From the NCBI GenBank assembly GCA_017961175.1, contig JAGCXV010000041.1, positions 17,583 to 81,582 of the forward strand: 64,000 nucleotides of DNA. Direction: 5' to 3'. Of the stretch, positions 51,837 through 60,656 are shown in pieces; within the stretch, counting starts at the first letter, position 1; each line of letters begins with the position of its first letter. A program made the position numbers and the translations under genes. The notes below the pieces were generated by a model. The model saw only the letters and a program-made list of their open reading frames with translations, was not told the DNA's origin and did no database searches. This DNA is from Bacteroidales bacterium (lineage in GTDB: Bacteria; Bacteroidota; Bacteroidia; Bacteroidales; UBA932).

Positions 51837-52889
51837 ATGCTGGTCAAGACCAACTCTCTGAAAGCCTGGATATTGGCCGCCCGTCCAAAGACCTTGACGG
51901 GCGCCGTTGCGCCTGTTCTTGTCGGGGCAGTTTTCGGATTCTGCCTGCTCTGTTATGGAGATACTGATTGGAAACGCTGCATTATTCCGGCAACACTTTG
52001 TTTGCTCTTTGCTATTCTGATGCAGATCGACGCTAATCTTATCAACGATTATTTCGATTTCAAAAAGGGTTCTGATACAAAAGAAAGGTTGGGGCCGGAA
52101 AGGGCTTGCGCTCAAGGGTGGATTACTCCCCTCGCCATGAAAACCGGAATCGCGATAACCACGGTTCTTGCTTTTGTCACAGGACTCCCGTTAATCTGGT
52201 ATGGGGGATGGATTACGCTGGCGGTTGGCTTGATCTGTATTTTAGGAGCCTTTTTGTACACGACCCGCCTGTCTTACATTGGTCTGGGAGATTTTCTTGT
52301 CGTATTATTCTTTGGCCTGGTGCCCGTCTTTTTCACATTTCACGTGATAATATGGCACGGTGCGGATTTCGCCAGCCTTAAAACCGCCACTCAATGGGAG
52401 GGGGCTATTATTACGTATTTGTTCTTTGGGTGGATGCCGCTGTTTGCCGGACTGGGGGTTGGGCTGGTCACTAATAATCTGCTGATTATCAATAATTATC
52501 GCGACCGGGAACAGGATGCGGCGGTTGAAAAAAACACTCTTGTGGTTCGTTTGGGGGCAAAAACGGCAGAATGGCTGTATCTGATTAACGGAATAATCGG
52601 GGTGGTTATTCTGTTTCTGGTTTGCAGCTGCTGGAAATCCGGTTTACTTACGGGTTTATATTCAGAGGCGGAGATAGAATCAATGCCAAAGACATTTCCT
52701 TTTCATCTGCTGGCCGGAATACTGTTTCTTCCCTTTCTCTTTTCAGCCCACAGGAAAATGGTCAGAATCAACCGTGGGCGGGAACTTAATTCGGTTCTCG
52801 GCGAAACAGCACGCAACATATTGATATACAGCATTCTCTTTGTTGTTTCCATAATCATTGTAACCTTGCAGGTTTGTTATAGTCGCTGA
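51837..52889 (+). CDS. menA: 1,4-dihydroxy-2-naphthoate polyprenyltransferase
   Basis: This 350-residue UbiA-family membrane protein has about nine helices. It has the first aspartate motif in NLINDYFDFKKGSDT (about 65-80) and the second in INNYRDREQDAAVEKNTL. It prenylates DHNA to demethylmenaquinone in menaquinone synthesis, consistent with the fumarate reductase genes at the end of the window. Codon use differs from the neighbours: GGG for glycine and TTG/TTA for leucine are frequent. The gene starts 4 bp after the ruvA stop. Confidence 0.93.
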   Translation: MLVKTNSLKAWILAARPKTLTGAVAPVLVGAVFGFCLLCYGDTDWKRCIIPATLCLLFAILMQIDANLINDYFDFKKGSDTKERLGPERACAQGWITPLAMKTGIAITTVLAFVTGLPLIWYGGWITLAVGLICILGAFLYTTRLSYIGLGDFLVVLFFGLVPVFFTFHVIIWHGADFASLKTATQWEGAIITYLFFGWMPLFAGLGVGLVTNNLLIINNYRDREQDAAVEKNTLVVRLGAKTAEWLYLINGIIGVVILFLVCSCWKSGLLTGLYSEAEIESMPKTFPFHLLAGILFLPFLFSAHRKMVRINRGRELNSVLGETARNILIYSILFVVSIIIVTLQVCYSR

Positions 52890-52904
52890 GATTTCATATT
52901 TTTG
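52873..52904 (+). promoter_or_regulatory. Complete promoter for gcvH-ltaE (TTTG-N20-TATTTTTG)
   Basis: A -33 TTTG at 52873-52876 and a -7 TATTTTTG at 52897-52904 have standard spacing. The -33 element overlaps the 3' end of menA. Confidence 0.75.
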
Positions 52905-52947
52905 ACATTTGCAAAAACATATTGATAATCACATAAAATCTTTGAAT

Positions 52948-53325
52948 ATGAATATTCCTTCAAATCTCAAGTACTCTAACGACCACGAGTGGGTTAGCGT
53001 AGAGGGCAACATCGCAACCGTAGGAATTACGGATTTTGCTCAGAGCGAACTGGGAGACATCGTCTTCCTTGATATCACCTGCGAGGGTGAAACTCTTGCA
53101 GCAGGAGAGCAGTTCGGCAGCATCGAGGCCGTAAAGACCGTAGCTGACGCGCTGATGCCGGTAGGGGGCAAGGTTATTGAAATCAACCCTGACCTGGAAG
53201 CAGCTCCAGAAAACGTTAACAAGGATCCTTACGGAGCCGGATGGCTGATCAAGGTAGAGATGACAGACCCTTCTGAGATTGACGCTCTGCTGGACTCCGC
53301 CGCTTACGAGGGCATCTGCAAATAA
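52948..53325 (+). CDS. gcvH: Glycine cleavage system H protein
   Basis: This 125-residue lipoyl-domain protein has [11 protein letters not shown] at the start and the lipoylated Lys63 in [13 protein letters not shown]. It shuttles the aminomethyl intermediate between the P, T and L proteins, none of which is in the window. The ATG at 52948 gives the standard N-terminus. It lies 6 bp before the threonine aldolase gene; both feed glycine metabolism. Confidence 0.96.
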   Translation: MNIPSNLKYSNDHEWVSVEGNIATVGITDFAQSELGDIVFLDITCEGETLAAGEQFGSIEAVKTVADALMPVGGKVIEINPDLEAAPENVNKDPYGAGWLIKVEMTDPSEIDALLDSAAYEGICK

Positions 53326-53331
53326 TCTGCG

Positions 53332-54390
53332 ATGAAGAAACGCTCTTTCGGGAGTGACAATCACTCCGGTGTCCATCCTCTAATTCTTCAGGCAATAGAA
53401 AAAGCCAATGACGGCTATTGCTTCGGCTATGGCGAGGATGAATATACCGAGGGGGTTCTGAAACAAATCGAGGCCTTGCTGGGTAATGACTGCAAGGCCC
53501 TTTTTGTGCTCAACGGAACCGGTGCAAATGTCGTCTCCCTGGCTTCTTTCCTGAAGCCTTTCAGCACCATTCTTGCTCCTTCCTGTGCCCATATTATCGA
53601 AGATGAATGCGGGGCCGTAGAAAGATTTTCATCCTGCAGGATCACCCCTCTGGCCCAGGAGGGCGGAAAGGTTTCTCCTGAAACCGTAAAGGCACAGCTG
53701 AAGTTTGGGGACCAGCACAAAGTCCAGCCGGCGATATTGTCCATTTCCCAGCCAACAGAGTTTGAAACTTTGTACGCAATAGAGGAAATCCGGGTGCTGG
53801 CAGACCTGATGCATTCGGTAGGGGGATACATCCACGTGGATGGAAGCCGCATATCAAATGCAGCGGCAGCGATGGGGATTTCCATCAAGGAAATGATCGC
53901 CGATACCGGTGTGGATGTCCTTAGTTTCGGCGGCACCAAGAACGGACTTCTGATAGGGGAAGCCGTGGTGATTTTTGGTCTGGAAAAGAACCGCGAAATG
54001 GCGGAAAACCTTGCCTATATCCGCAAGCAGGCCACCCAGCTTTATTCCAAGAACCGGTTCATCGCCGCCCAGTTCGAGGCTTACCTCAAGGATGACCTCT
54101 ATCTCAAGATGGCAAGCCACTCCAACCAACTGGCAAAATATCTGGAGAAACGTCTGCTGGAATCCTCAGCGATGAAGAAAGGCGTTTATTTCACCCAGAA
54201 GGTAGAAACCAATGGAGTGTACATTTCTTTGGCTCCGTTGACAGACGCCCAGCTGGAAACCCTGAGGGAAAAGTATATTTTCTACACCTGGAGGGAAGAA
54301 CTGAAGGAGGTGCGCCTGATGTGCTCCTTCAAGACCACGGAAGAAGACATTGACTGCTTCATAAAGGACCTTGAAGAGCTTCTTTCGTAG
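53332..54390 (+). CDS. ltaE: Low-specificity L-threonine aldolase
   Basis: This 352-residue PLP enzyme of the beta-eliminating lyase family has SFGSDNHSGVHP at the start, the central HVDGSRISNAAAA and the PLP Lys in LSFGGTKNGLLIGEAV. It cleaves threonine/allo-threonine to glycine and acetaldehyde. Its product is the substrate of the glycine cleavage system encoded by its operon partner gcvH. A terminator lies 70 bp downstream. Confidence 0.93.
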   Translation: MKKRSFGSDNHSGVHPLILQAIEKANDGYCFGYGEDEYTEGVLKQIEALLGNDCKALFVLNGTGANVVSLASFLKPFSTILAPSCAHIIEDECGAVERFSSCRITPLAQEGGKVSPETVKAQLKFGDQHKVQPAILSISQPTEFETLYAIEEIRVLADLMHSVGGYIHVDGSRISNAAAAMGISIKEMIADTGVDVLSFGGTKNGLLIGEAVVIFGLEKNREMAENLAYIRKQATQLYSKNRFIAAQFEAYLKDDLYLKMASHSNQLAKYLEKRLLESSAMKKGVYFTQKVETNGVYISLAPLTDAQLETLREKYIFYTWREELKEVRLMCSFKTTEEDIDCFIKDLEELLS

Positions 54391-54459
54391 TTTTTAGCCC
54401 GAATTTCGGGCGATTTCCACCTTTTACGTACTCGCGCCTGGTTTGCGGGCAGATCTCTT

Positions 54460-54490
54460 AAAATAGGGGCCTTTCTGAGGCCCCATTTTT
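54460..54490. terminator. Terminator downstream of gcvH-ltaE
   Basis: The stem AGGGGCC/GGCCCC core with a 7-nt loop is flanked by AAAAT and ATTTTT, so it could work in both directions. Confidence 0.8.
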
Positions 54491-54494
54491 ATGG

Positions 54495-54510
54495 TGTTCC
54501 ACGGGGAACA
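54495..54510. promoter_or_regulatory. parS-like 16-mer TGTTCCACGGGGAACA, copy 1
   Basis: This is a near-perfect palindrome differing at one position from TGTTCCACGTGGAACA, a variant of the ParB-binding parS consensus. It is intergenic, between ltaE and mnmG. Confidence 0.5.
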
Positions 54511-54704
54511 TTTTAAGGTTATCTCACTTGTTATAAGATTGTTATATTACCACACTTAAAGTGTTACATTAAAAGAAGGGATGCTTGTACGGACTGAAAA
54601 AGCAGCCGAAAAACACCATAAAGTAAAACTTTAAGTAACTCATTATAAAAGGTTGTTTGTTAGATTTGTATTGAATATCAACAAATCTATTGCTTGAAGG
54701 ATTT

Positions 54705-56708
54705 TCAGCGTCCAAACCAGACTAAAAGCACGGAGATATCGGCAGGTGAAACTCCGGAGATTCTCGAAGCCTGGGCAATGGTCTGCGGACGGTATCTGAG
54801 CAGCTTCATCCTTCCCTCCATAGACAGGGAGGTAACTTTCATATAGTCAAAGTCCTGAGGGATCTTCAATGCTTCCAGCCTTGCCATCCTGTCGGCAGCG
54901 CTCTGCTCTCTCTGTACATAGCCGCGATATTTTACAGACGTTTCAACCGAGGCGAGGATTTCTGAACTGAGCGTGTCCTTGAATACTCCGTCGATTGAGA
55001 AACCGTATGGACGGAACGGAAGCCTGATTTCATCGGCAACATCTGTAACGGGGTGTTTCTTTTCAACCGCGGAGAGGGATTTTTTTACGGATGTTCCACG
55101 GGGAACAATTCCCATAATGTCCTTCAGGCAAACATCCGGGCGCATAAGAAGGGCTGATGCCTTTTTGCCCTCGGAAATTTTTTCTGCAGAAACGGAAGTG
55201 TTGAAAGATTTTGGAGAGATTGTGTCTTCATCCAAAACAGAAACAATGCTGTCTATCGAAGAATATTTGTCCTTCATCAGCTCCATCCTATCCTTTGAAG
55301 CCAGGCCGATATTGTATCCGATTTCTGTCAGGCGATAATCTGCGTTGTCCTGGCGGAGGAGAATGCGGAACTCTGCCCTGGAGGTAAACATCCTGTATGG
55401 CTCGTCCACGCCTTTTGTCACAAGGTCGTCTATCAGAACGCCGATGTAAGACTGGTTGCGGGCGAAAACCAAAGGCTCCCGTTTCTGGATGGAAAGGCTT
55501 GCGTTGATACCCGCCATCAGACCCTGGGCACCCGCTTCCTCGTAGCCTGTCGTTCCGTTTACCTGACCGGCAAAATAAAGCCCTGAAACCTGATTTGACT
55601 CCAGAGTATGGCTAAGCTGGGTTGGAGGGAAATAATCGTACTCTACGGCGTAAGCAGGGCGGAAAATTTCAGCAGTCTCCAGACCTTCGATATGACGCAC
55701 GGCGTCTATCTGGATATCCATCGGCAGGGAAGAGGAAAATCCCTGGAGATAGTATTCGTTGGTGTTCCATCCTTCCGGTTCCAGGAAGAGAAGATGCTGG
55801 TCCTTGTCTGCAAATGTGCGGAGCTTGTCTTCAATGCTCGGGCAGTATCTCGGTCCGATGCCGGTAATCTTTCCGGAGAAAAGAGGGGAATCCTTAAAAC
55901 CCTTCTTCAGGATCGAATGGACCTTCTTGTTCGTATGCACGAGATAGCAGCATCTCTGGGCAATGTTGGTCTGCACGGAAGAAGGCACGTTGAGGAAGGA
56001 GAAACGTCCCGGATTTTCGTCTCCCGGCTGAACTTCCAGACGAGAAGTATCGATAGATTTGATATCGATTCTCGGTGGAGTTCCGGTTTTCATCCTTCCT
56101 GACAGGATGCCGAATTTCGCCAGCTTTTCCGTGAGGCTCAAGGAAGGGGGTTCGCCGATCCTTCCGCCCTCAGAGGAATTCCTGCCTATGAAAAGGCGGC
56201 CGTTGAGGAATGTTCCGGCGGTGAGGATTACCTTGGAGGCGGTAAACTCGGCGCCCATACTTGTAACCACTCCGCGGACTATATGGTCATAACCTCTTGT
56301 CCTGCGCTTGAAGGTATCGATTACAATATCCGTTACGGTATCCTGCCAGATATGAAGATTCGGGGTATGCTCCAGAAGGTATCTCCAGTTAAGGATGAAG
56401 AACTGGCGGTCGCACTGGGCCCTCGGGCTCCAGACGGCAGGACCCTTGGAGCTGTTCAGCATGCGGAACTGTATCGTGGAAGCGTCTGTCACAAGGCCCA
56501 TTCCACCGCCAAGCGCATCTATCTCTCTGACTATCTGACCTTTAGCAATTCCACCTACTGCCGGATTGCAGGACATCTGGGCAATCTTGTTCATATCCAT
56601 GGTCACAAGCAGAACCTGACATCCCATACGGGCGGCCGACAGGGCGGCCTCGCATCCGGCGTGTCCGGCACCCACTACAATCACATCGTATTTTCTGCTT
56701 ATGCCCAT
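54705..56708 (-). CDS. mnmG: tRNA uridine 5-carboxymethylaminomethyl modification enzyme MnmG
   Basis: This 667-residue FAD protein starts with [21 protein letters not shown]. It has [23 protein letters not shown], the [25 protein letters not shown] motif and the C-terminal helical domain that binds MnmE (ending with [14 protein letters not shown]). It modifies the wobble uridine of several tRNAs together with MnmE. Length is slightly above the common 620-640. It begins 6 bp after ybeY. A parS-like 16-mer lies within codons for IVPRGT. Confidence 0.96.
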   Translation of the reverse strand: MGISRKYDVIVVGAGHAGCEAALSAARMGCQVLLVTMDMNKIAQMSCNPAVGGIAKGQIVREIDALGGGMGLVTDASTIQFRMLNSSKGPAVWSPRAQCDRQFFILNWRYLLEHTPNLHIWQDTVTDIVIDTFKRRTRGYDHIVRGVVTSMGAEFTASKVILTAGTFLNGRLFIGRNSSEGGRIGEPPSLSLTEKLAKFGILSGRMKTGTPPRIDIKSIDTSRLEVQPGDENPGRFSFLNVPSSVQTNIAQRCCYLVHTNKKVHSILKKGFKDSPLFSGKITGIGPRYCPSIEDKLRTFADKDQHLLFLEPEGWNTNEYYLQGFSSSLPMDIQIDAVRHIEGLETAEIFRPAYAVEYDYFPPTQLSHTLESNQVSGLYFAGQVNGTTGYEEAGAQGLMAGINASLSIQKREPLVFARNQSYIGVLIDDLVTKGVDEPYRMFTSRAEFRILLRQDNADYRLTEIGYNIGLASKDRMELMKDKYSSIDSIVSVLDEDTISPKSFNTSVSAEKISEGKKASALLMRPDVCLKDIMGIVPRGTSVKKSLSAVEKKHPVTDVADEIRLPFRPYGFSIDGVFKDTLSSEILASVETSVKYRGYVQREQSAADRMARLEALKIPQDFDYMKVTSLSMEGRMKLLRYRPQTIAQASRISGVSPADISVLLVWFGR
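55092..55107. promoter_or_regulatory. parS-like 16-mer TGTTCCACGGGGAACA, copy 2 (inside mnmG)
   Basis: It is identical in sequence and orientation to the copy at 54495, 597 bp away. Here it is coding sequence, so identity to an intergenic copy is not explained by protein conservation. Confidence 0.5.
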
Positions 56709-56714
56709 AGATCT

Positions 56715-57182
56715 TTAACCTTTGTATCCGACCTCTATCTTGTCAATGTCAAACTCTGAAACCAGCAGTTTAAGGGCTGCATTTTCAGCGCTTCTCATCT
56801 TCTTCTGCCTGTATGGGGTAACATCGTCCTCACCGCTAAGATGGAGAATGCCGTGGATAATGACACGGAGAAGTTCGCACTTGAGAGCAGGAGTAAACAT
56901 CTGGCGATAGGTCTCTGAATTTGCCTTGACCGTATCGAGGCTGATGTAGAGATCTCCGCTTACAACATTGTCTTCACAGTAGTCAAAAGTGATGATGTCC
57001 GTGTAATAGTCGTGACCCAGGTAACTCTTGTTGAGGTCAAGGATGAACTCATCCGAACAGAGTATGACGTTTATCTCTCCGGGTACATAGCCCCTGTCGC
57101 GGAGAATGCGGTTTATCCACTTTTTTATCTCGGCCTTGCCTTTAAGAAGGCTCCTGACATCATTATCCGTAAAATGCAACAT
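56715..57182 (-). CDS. ybeY: Endoribonuclease/rRNA maturation factor YbeY
   Basis: This 155-residue UPF0054 protein has YLGHDYYTDIITFDY and the zinc-binding motif VIHGILHLSGEDD (HxxxHxxGxDH type, with Asp in the last ligand position as seen here). It acts in 16S rRNA 3' maturation and ribosome quality control. The ATG at 57182 is chosen over the in-frame codon at 57245, which would lie inside the promoter. It is co-transcribed with mnmG. Confidence 0.9.
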   Translation of the reverse strand: MLHFTDNDVRSLLKGKAEIKKWINRILRDRGYVPGEINVILCSDEFILDLNKSYLGHDYYTDIITFDYCEDNVVSGDLYISLDTVKANSETYRQMFTPALKCELLRVIIHGILHLSGEDDVTPYRQKKMRSAENAALKLLVSEFDIDKIEVGYKG

Positions 57183-57228
57183 TGATATTTTATTGATATT
57201 GTCTTTTTCCGTTTTATCTGTAAACAGA

Positions 57229-57236
57229 TAACTTTG
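57229..57236 (+). promoter_or_regulatory. -7 box (TAACTTTG) for mdh
   Basis: This TAnnTTTG match lies 31 bp before the mdh ATG, next to the divergent ybeY box. Confidence 0.55.
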
Positions 57237-57242
57237 TGGCTG

Positions 57243-57250
57243 CAAATTTA
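57243..57250 (-). promoter_or_regulatory. -7 box (TAAATTTG) for ybeY-mnmG
   Basis: This TAnnTTTG match on the minus strand gives a leader of about 55 nt. Confidence 0.5.
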
Positions 57251-57267
57251 TCTAAAAATTAGAGTTT

Positions 57268-58209
57268 ATGGCTAAAGTATCTGTTATTGGCGCCGGTAAT
57301 GTTGGCGCTTCATGCGTAGAGGCTATGCTTCACCTGAACTTCTGCTCAGAGATCGTGCTTCTGGATATCAAGGAAGGAATCTCCGAGGGAAAGGCTATGG
57401 ATATGATGCAGGCAGCAAAGCAGTACGGAACAAACACACAAATAACCGGAGTAACCAACGATTATTCCAAAACCGCAGATTCTGATGTAGTTATCATCAC
57501 CTCAGGTATTCCGAGAAAACCTGGTATGACAAGAGAGGAGCTCATCGGAGTAAATTCAAAAATCGTTTCAAGCGTTACCGAGAACGTGCTCAAGTTCTCT
57601 CCAAAGGCTGTGATTATGGTTATCGCAAACCCAATGGATCCGATGACCTATCTCACCCTGAAGAAGAACGGTCTTCCTAAGCACCAGGTTGTAGGAATGG
57701 GCGGACAGCTGGACAGCAGCCGTTTCACCTACTATCTTGCACAGGCTCTGAACGTTCCTGTAAGCGACATTGACTGTATGGTTATCGGCGGACACGGAGA
57801 CAAGACCATGATTCCTCTTATCCGCTTTGCAACCTACAAGGGAATTCCTGTAACCAAGCTCCTCAGCAAGGAAGAGTGCGACAAGGTTGTTGCAGACACA
57901 ATGGTTGGCGGCGCAACCCTGACCAAGCTTCTGGGAACCAGCGCATGGTATGCTCCGGGAATGAGCGCAGCCACAATGGCAAAGTCCATCGTTATGAACG
58001 AGAGGAAAATGATCCCTTGCTGCTGCTATCTGGAAGGAGAATACGGAGAGAACGACCTCTGCATCGGCGTTCCTGCAATCGTAGGAAAGGGCGGATGGGA
58101 GAAGATCGTCGAGCTTGAGCTCAACGATGAGGAAAAGGCTCTCTTCAAGGCAAGTGCAGACGCTACCCGCAACACCGCAAACGTACTTAAGGAACAGAAT
58201 ATAATCTAA
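57268..58209 (+). CDS. mdh: Malate dehydrogenase
   Basis: This 313-residue NAD-dependent enzyme of the LDH-like MDH group has VIGAGNVGASCVEAM, substrate Arg in GIPRKPGMTREEL, catalytic His in VIGGHGDKTMIP and IANPMDPMTYL. It interconverts malate and oxaloacetate in the reductive branch leading to fumarate and succinate. Translation codons are highly biased, as expected for a strongly expressed gene. It is followed by the TonB-like gene after 13 bp. Confidence 0.96.
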   Translation: MAKVSVIGAGNVGASCVEAMLHLNFCSEIVLLDIKEGISEGKAMDMMQAAKQYGTNTQITGVTNDYSKTADSDVVIITSGIPRKPGMTREELIGVNSKIVSSVTENVLKFSPKAVIMVIANPMDPMTYLTLKKNGLPKHQVVGMGGQLDSSRFTYYLAQALNVPVSDIDCMVIGGHGDKTMIPLIRFATYKGIPVTKLLSKEECDKVVADTMVGGATLTKLLGTSAWYAPGMSAATMAKSIVMNERKMIPCCCYLEGEYGENDLCIGVPAIVGKGGWEKIVELELNDEEKALFKASADATRNTANVLKEQNII

Positions 58210-58222
58210 AACAAAAAGCAAT

Positions 58223-58915
58223 ATGGAAATCAAAAAATCCCAAAAAGCCAACCTTGAGAACAAGAAGACTTTGTTCCGCGAGATAGGCCTTATCGCCGCT
58301 CTTGCACTGGTACTTCTCGTTTTCGAGTGGAGCACCACCGACAAGGAAGTCAGCTCCCTTGCCGCTAACACAACCGTCATCACCGACGAGGAGCAGGCTC
58401 CTATTACCCAGGAGACTCCTCCACCACCTCCAGAGCAGATCAAGGAGCCTGTTATGACAGAGGAACTCCAGATCGTGGAGAACGACGTTAAGGTTGAAAC
58501 GGACTTCATCAGTACCGATGACTCCGACCAGAAAATCGAAATCAAGCCTTACGTTGAGGCAAAGCCTGTAGAAGAGGAAGTCGAGGTTGAGGAGGAAATT
58601 CCTTTCGCAATCGTGGAAGACAAGCCTATGTTCCAGGGCAAAGACGCAAACGAGTTTACAAAATGGGTTTACAACAATATCGAGTATCCGGAAATCGCCA
58701 AGGAGAATGGTATCCAGGGCCGTGTAACCGTTCAGTTCACCATAGACAAGGACGGTAGCGTAAAGGATGTTAAGGTGCTCAGAGGCGTTGACTCTTCTTT
58801 GGACAAGGAAGCTGTAAGAGTTATCCAGAAGTCTCCGAAATGGAGCCCTGGAAAGCAGAGGAACAAACCTGTAAAGGTTAAGTATACCTTCCCTATCATC
58901 TTCCAGCTCAGATAA
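58223..58915 (+). CDS. TonB-family energy transducer
   Basis: This 230-residue protein has a short cytoplasmic N-terminus and one membrane helix (about 24-42). A Pro/Glu-rich periplasmic spacer (QETPPPPPEQIKEP then acidic repeats) leads to a C-terminal TonB domain (GRVTVQFTIDKDGSVKDVKVLRGVD, then KWSPGKQRNKPVKVKYTFPI). It would couple ExbBD to outer-membrane receptors of the SusC/TonB-dependent type. Partner exbBD genes are not in the window. It is probably co-transcribed with mdh. Confidence 0.92.
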   Translation: MEIKKSQKANLENKKTLFREIGLIAALALVLLVFEWSTTDKEVSSLAANTTVITDEEQAPITQETPPPPPEQIKEPVMTEELQIVENDVKVETDFISTDDSDQKIEIKPYVEAKPVEEEVEVEEEIPFAIVEDKPMFQGKDANEFTKWVYNNIEYPEIAKENGIQGRVTVQFTIDKDGSVKDVKVLRGVDSSLDKEAVRVIQKSPKWSPGKQRNKPVKVKYTFPIIFQLR

Positions 58916-58949
58916 TTGCAACTATTTTTAACTTAATATTTTTATCGCG

Positions 58950-59360
58950 ATGAAAAGATTTTTGTTACTCGCAGCAGCATGCTGCTTCCTTCTGGCATCC
59001 TGCTCCAACGGTGCAGTAAAGCCAACAGGCGATCCTGAGAAGGACGCTCAGGCTCTGATGGATTTCCAGTCAAAGAAGACTAAGGAAATGACCGACGCTC
59101 TTAAGAGCCTCTCACTTTCAAAGGCTGGCAAGATCAGCAAGGAAATGGAAGAGGTTAGCAAGCAGTTCACCGATTTTTATGCAAACAACGAGAACAAGGC
59201 TAAGTTCGACGAGGTTTACGGAAAGCTTCTGAACGAGTCTTTGGAGGGTGTTGCAAACGACCTTAAGGGTATGTTCGGCGATGCAGAAGAAAAAGTTGAC
59301 GAGGCTGTAGAAAACGCCGCCGAAGAAGTTAAGGATGCAGTAGAGGAGATTGCTCAGTAA
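58950..59360 (+). CDS. Small lipoprotein of unknown function
   Basis: This 136-residue protein has a strong lipobox (LLASC, Cys about residue 19). The mature part is almost entirely helical, charged and repetitive (KEMTDALKSLSLSKAGKISKEMEEV; acidic tail EEKVDEAVENAAEEVKD), resembling small abundant outer-membrane lipoproteins. There is no catalytic motif. It sits 34 bp after the TonB-like gene and before a strong terminator. Confidence 0.8.
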   Translation: MKRFLLLAAACCFLLASCSNGAVKPTGDPEKDAQALMDFQSKKTKEMTDALKSLSLSKAGKISKEMEEVSKQFTDFYANNENKAKFDEVYGKLLNESLEGVANDLKGMFGDAEEKVDEAVENAAEEVKDAVEEIAQ

Positions 59361-59379
59361 TCTCTACCGCTGAAAAGAA

Positions 59380-59415
59380 AATCGGGGACGGAAAAACCAT
59401 CCCCGATTTTTTTAT
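59380..59415. terminator. Terminator after the small lipoprotein gene
   Basis: The stem AATCGGGGA-x-GG/CC-x-TCCCCGATT has a 5-nt A loop and is followed by seven Ts on the plus strand. The A-rich left side may also serve the convergent peptidase gene. Confidence 0.85.
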
Positions 59416-59430
59416 TTCCCGATAAAGAAC

Positions 59431-60591
59431 CTATTTGATTCCTTTCTCTTTCTTTATCATCTTCACAACCTTTTCCACAGGTAGGGCTTCTATTACATTG
59501 CCCTTGTAACCCTTTGTGGTTTCAGCGGCAAACAGGCTGTTCCAAAGTGCTTCCGCCGTTGCTTCGATCGTTGCCTCGAACATCGGGGACATCTGGTCAT
59601 TGTCCAGGACTTTGGTAGTATGGGTTTCCTCTCCTTCTATCAGATTGTCCGGGCAAACGGAGAAGGCGATGATATAGTCTCCGCTGCCGTTTGAGGCAAA
59701 GCTTCCGGTTTTGGCAAGGGCCATAAAGGCGCGCTTTGCCATCCTTTCAAGCTGGCGGGCATCTACAGGGGCATCCGTTGCTACCACAATCATGCAGGAG
59801 CCGTCTCCGCCCTTGGCCTCTTCTTTTTTGGCCTCAGCCTCAACGCTTTTGCGGAAGGAATAGTCGCCGAGCTTTCTTCCAACCTCCACTCCGCAGATCT
59901 CAAGGATTCCACCGTAATTAGTCTGGACCAGAACTCCTACCGTATATCCGCCTAGATTTTCCGGCAGAACCCTGGAAGAAGTTCCGATACCTCCCTTCCA
60001 GCTGAAGCAGATAGTTCCGGTTCCGGCGCCGACGCAGCCCTCCTCAACAGGACCGCCCTTGGCGTTTGCTATTGCTTGCAGAACGTGCTCCGGTTTAACA
60101 TACCTGGCCCTGATATTGTTCAGCCCGCCATCGTTGGTTTCCCCGACAACACCGTTCACGCTTCTTACATTCTCGTTTCCAGGCTGGTTGATGGTATGGG
60201 TTATGATACCGTCCAGACCTGCGGCGATACTCAGCGTATTTGTCAATATGATAGGGGTTTCTATGTTTCCAAGTTCCTTCACCTGGCTGTATCCGGCAAG
60301 TTTTCCGAAGCCGTTGCCCAGATATATTGCAGCAGGAACTTTCTTGCGGAAAATATTTCCGGAGTGAGGGAGAATGGCCGTAACTCCCGTACGCATGTCG
60401 TCTGTTTCCTTGAGCGTAACCTGTCCTACAGTTACACCCGCAACGTCTGTAATGGCGTTATACTGTCCTGTTTTAAAAACACCGTAAGAAAGACCGTAAT
60501 CTCTCATTCTTTTCTTCTGTGCAGAAGATTCCGTCAAGCTTCCCATAATTATTGAAAGAGCTAAGATCAAAAACAATGATTTGCGTGCCAT
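59431..60591 (-). CDS. Exported P1/DmpA-family (S58) peptidase
   Basis: This 386-residue protein has a signal peptide (to about residue 25, ending SSAQ). The S58 family core includes YNAITDVAGVTVGQVTL, GLDGIITHTINQPGN, VGAGTGTICFSWKGGIGTSSRVLP (auto-cleavage and nucleophile Ser region) and MIVVATDAPVDARQLERMAKRAF. Members are N-terminal-nucleophile aminopeptidases that self-cleave before Ser. Here it would be periplasmic or secreted. The ATG at 60591 fits the signal peptide; a longer frame would add eleven residues. Confidence 0.9.
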   Translation of the reverse strand: MARKSLFLILALSIIMGSLTESSAQKKRMRDYGLSYGVFKTGQYNAITDVAGVTVGQVTLKETDDMRTGVTAILPHSGNIFRKKVPAAIYLGNGFGKLAGYSQVKELGNIETPIILTNTLSIAAGLDGIITHTINQPGNENVRSVNGVVGETNDGGLNNIRARYVKPEHVLQAIANAKGGPVEEGCVGAGTGTICFSWKGGIGTSSRVLPENLGGYTVGVLVQTNYGGILEICGVEVGRKLGDYSFRKSVEAEAKKEEAKGGDGSCMIVVATDAPVDARQLERMAKRAFMALAKTGSFASNGSGDYIIAFSVCPDNLIEGEETHTTKVLDNDQMSPMFEATIEATAEALWNSLFAAETTKGYKGNVIEALPVEKVVKMIKKEKGIK

Positions 60592-60621
60592 AGTCTGTGA
60601 GTTGAAACCTTTAAGCAAATA

Positions 60622-60629
60622 CAAATATA
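60622..60629 (-). promoter_or_regulatory. -7 box (TATATTTG) for the P1 peptidase
   Basis: This TAnnTTTG match on the minus strand lies 30 bp before the peptidase ATG. On the plus strand, TAACTTCG at 60639-60646 is a weaker candidate for hflX. Confidence 0.55.
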
Positions 60630-60656
60630 AAAAATAAGTAACTTCGCCCCTGTTTT

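Larger units (their letters stand above)
54391..54704. other. 314-bp intergenic region, AT-rich in its second half
   Basis: From left to right it holds a small GC hairpin (GCCCG/CGGGC) just after ltaE, the strong terminator at 54460-54490, and the parS-like 16-mer at 54495. An AT-rich stretch follows, with a 13-bp palindrome (ACACTTAAAGTGT, 54552-54564) and a 9-bp-stem hairpin (TAGATTTGT/ACAAATCTA, 54661-54689) ahead of the mnmG stop. No open reading frame, tRNA or clear DnaA box was seen. Confidence 0.7.

Noticed and set aside
54391-54704. oriC with DnaA boxes
   Set aside because: No good match to TTATNCACA was found on either strand; the candidates had two or more mismatches. It is kept only as a low-confidence question.
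57568-58921. Two long minus-strand frames opposite mdh and the TonB-like gene
   Set aside because: Both are shadows of strongly biased coding sequence; mdh and TonB motifs are unambiguous.
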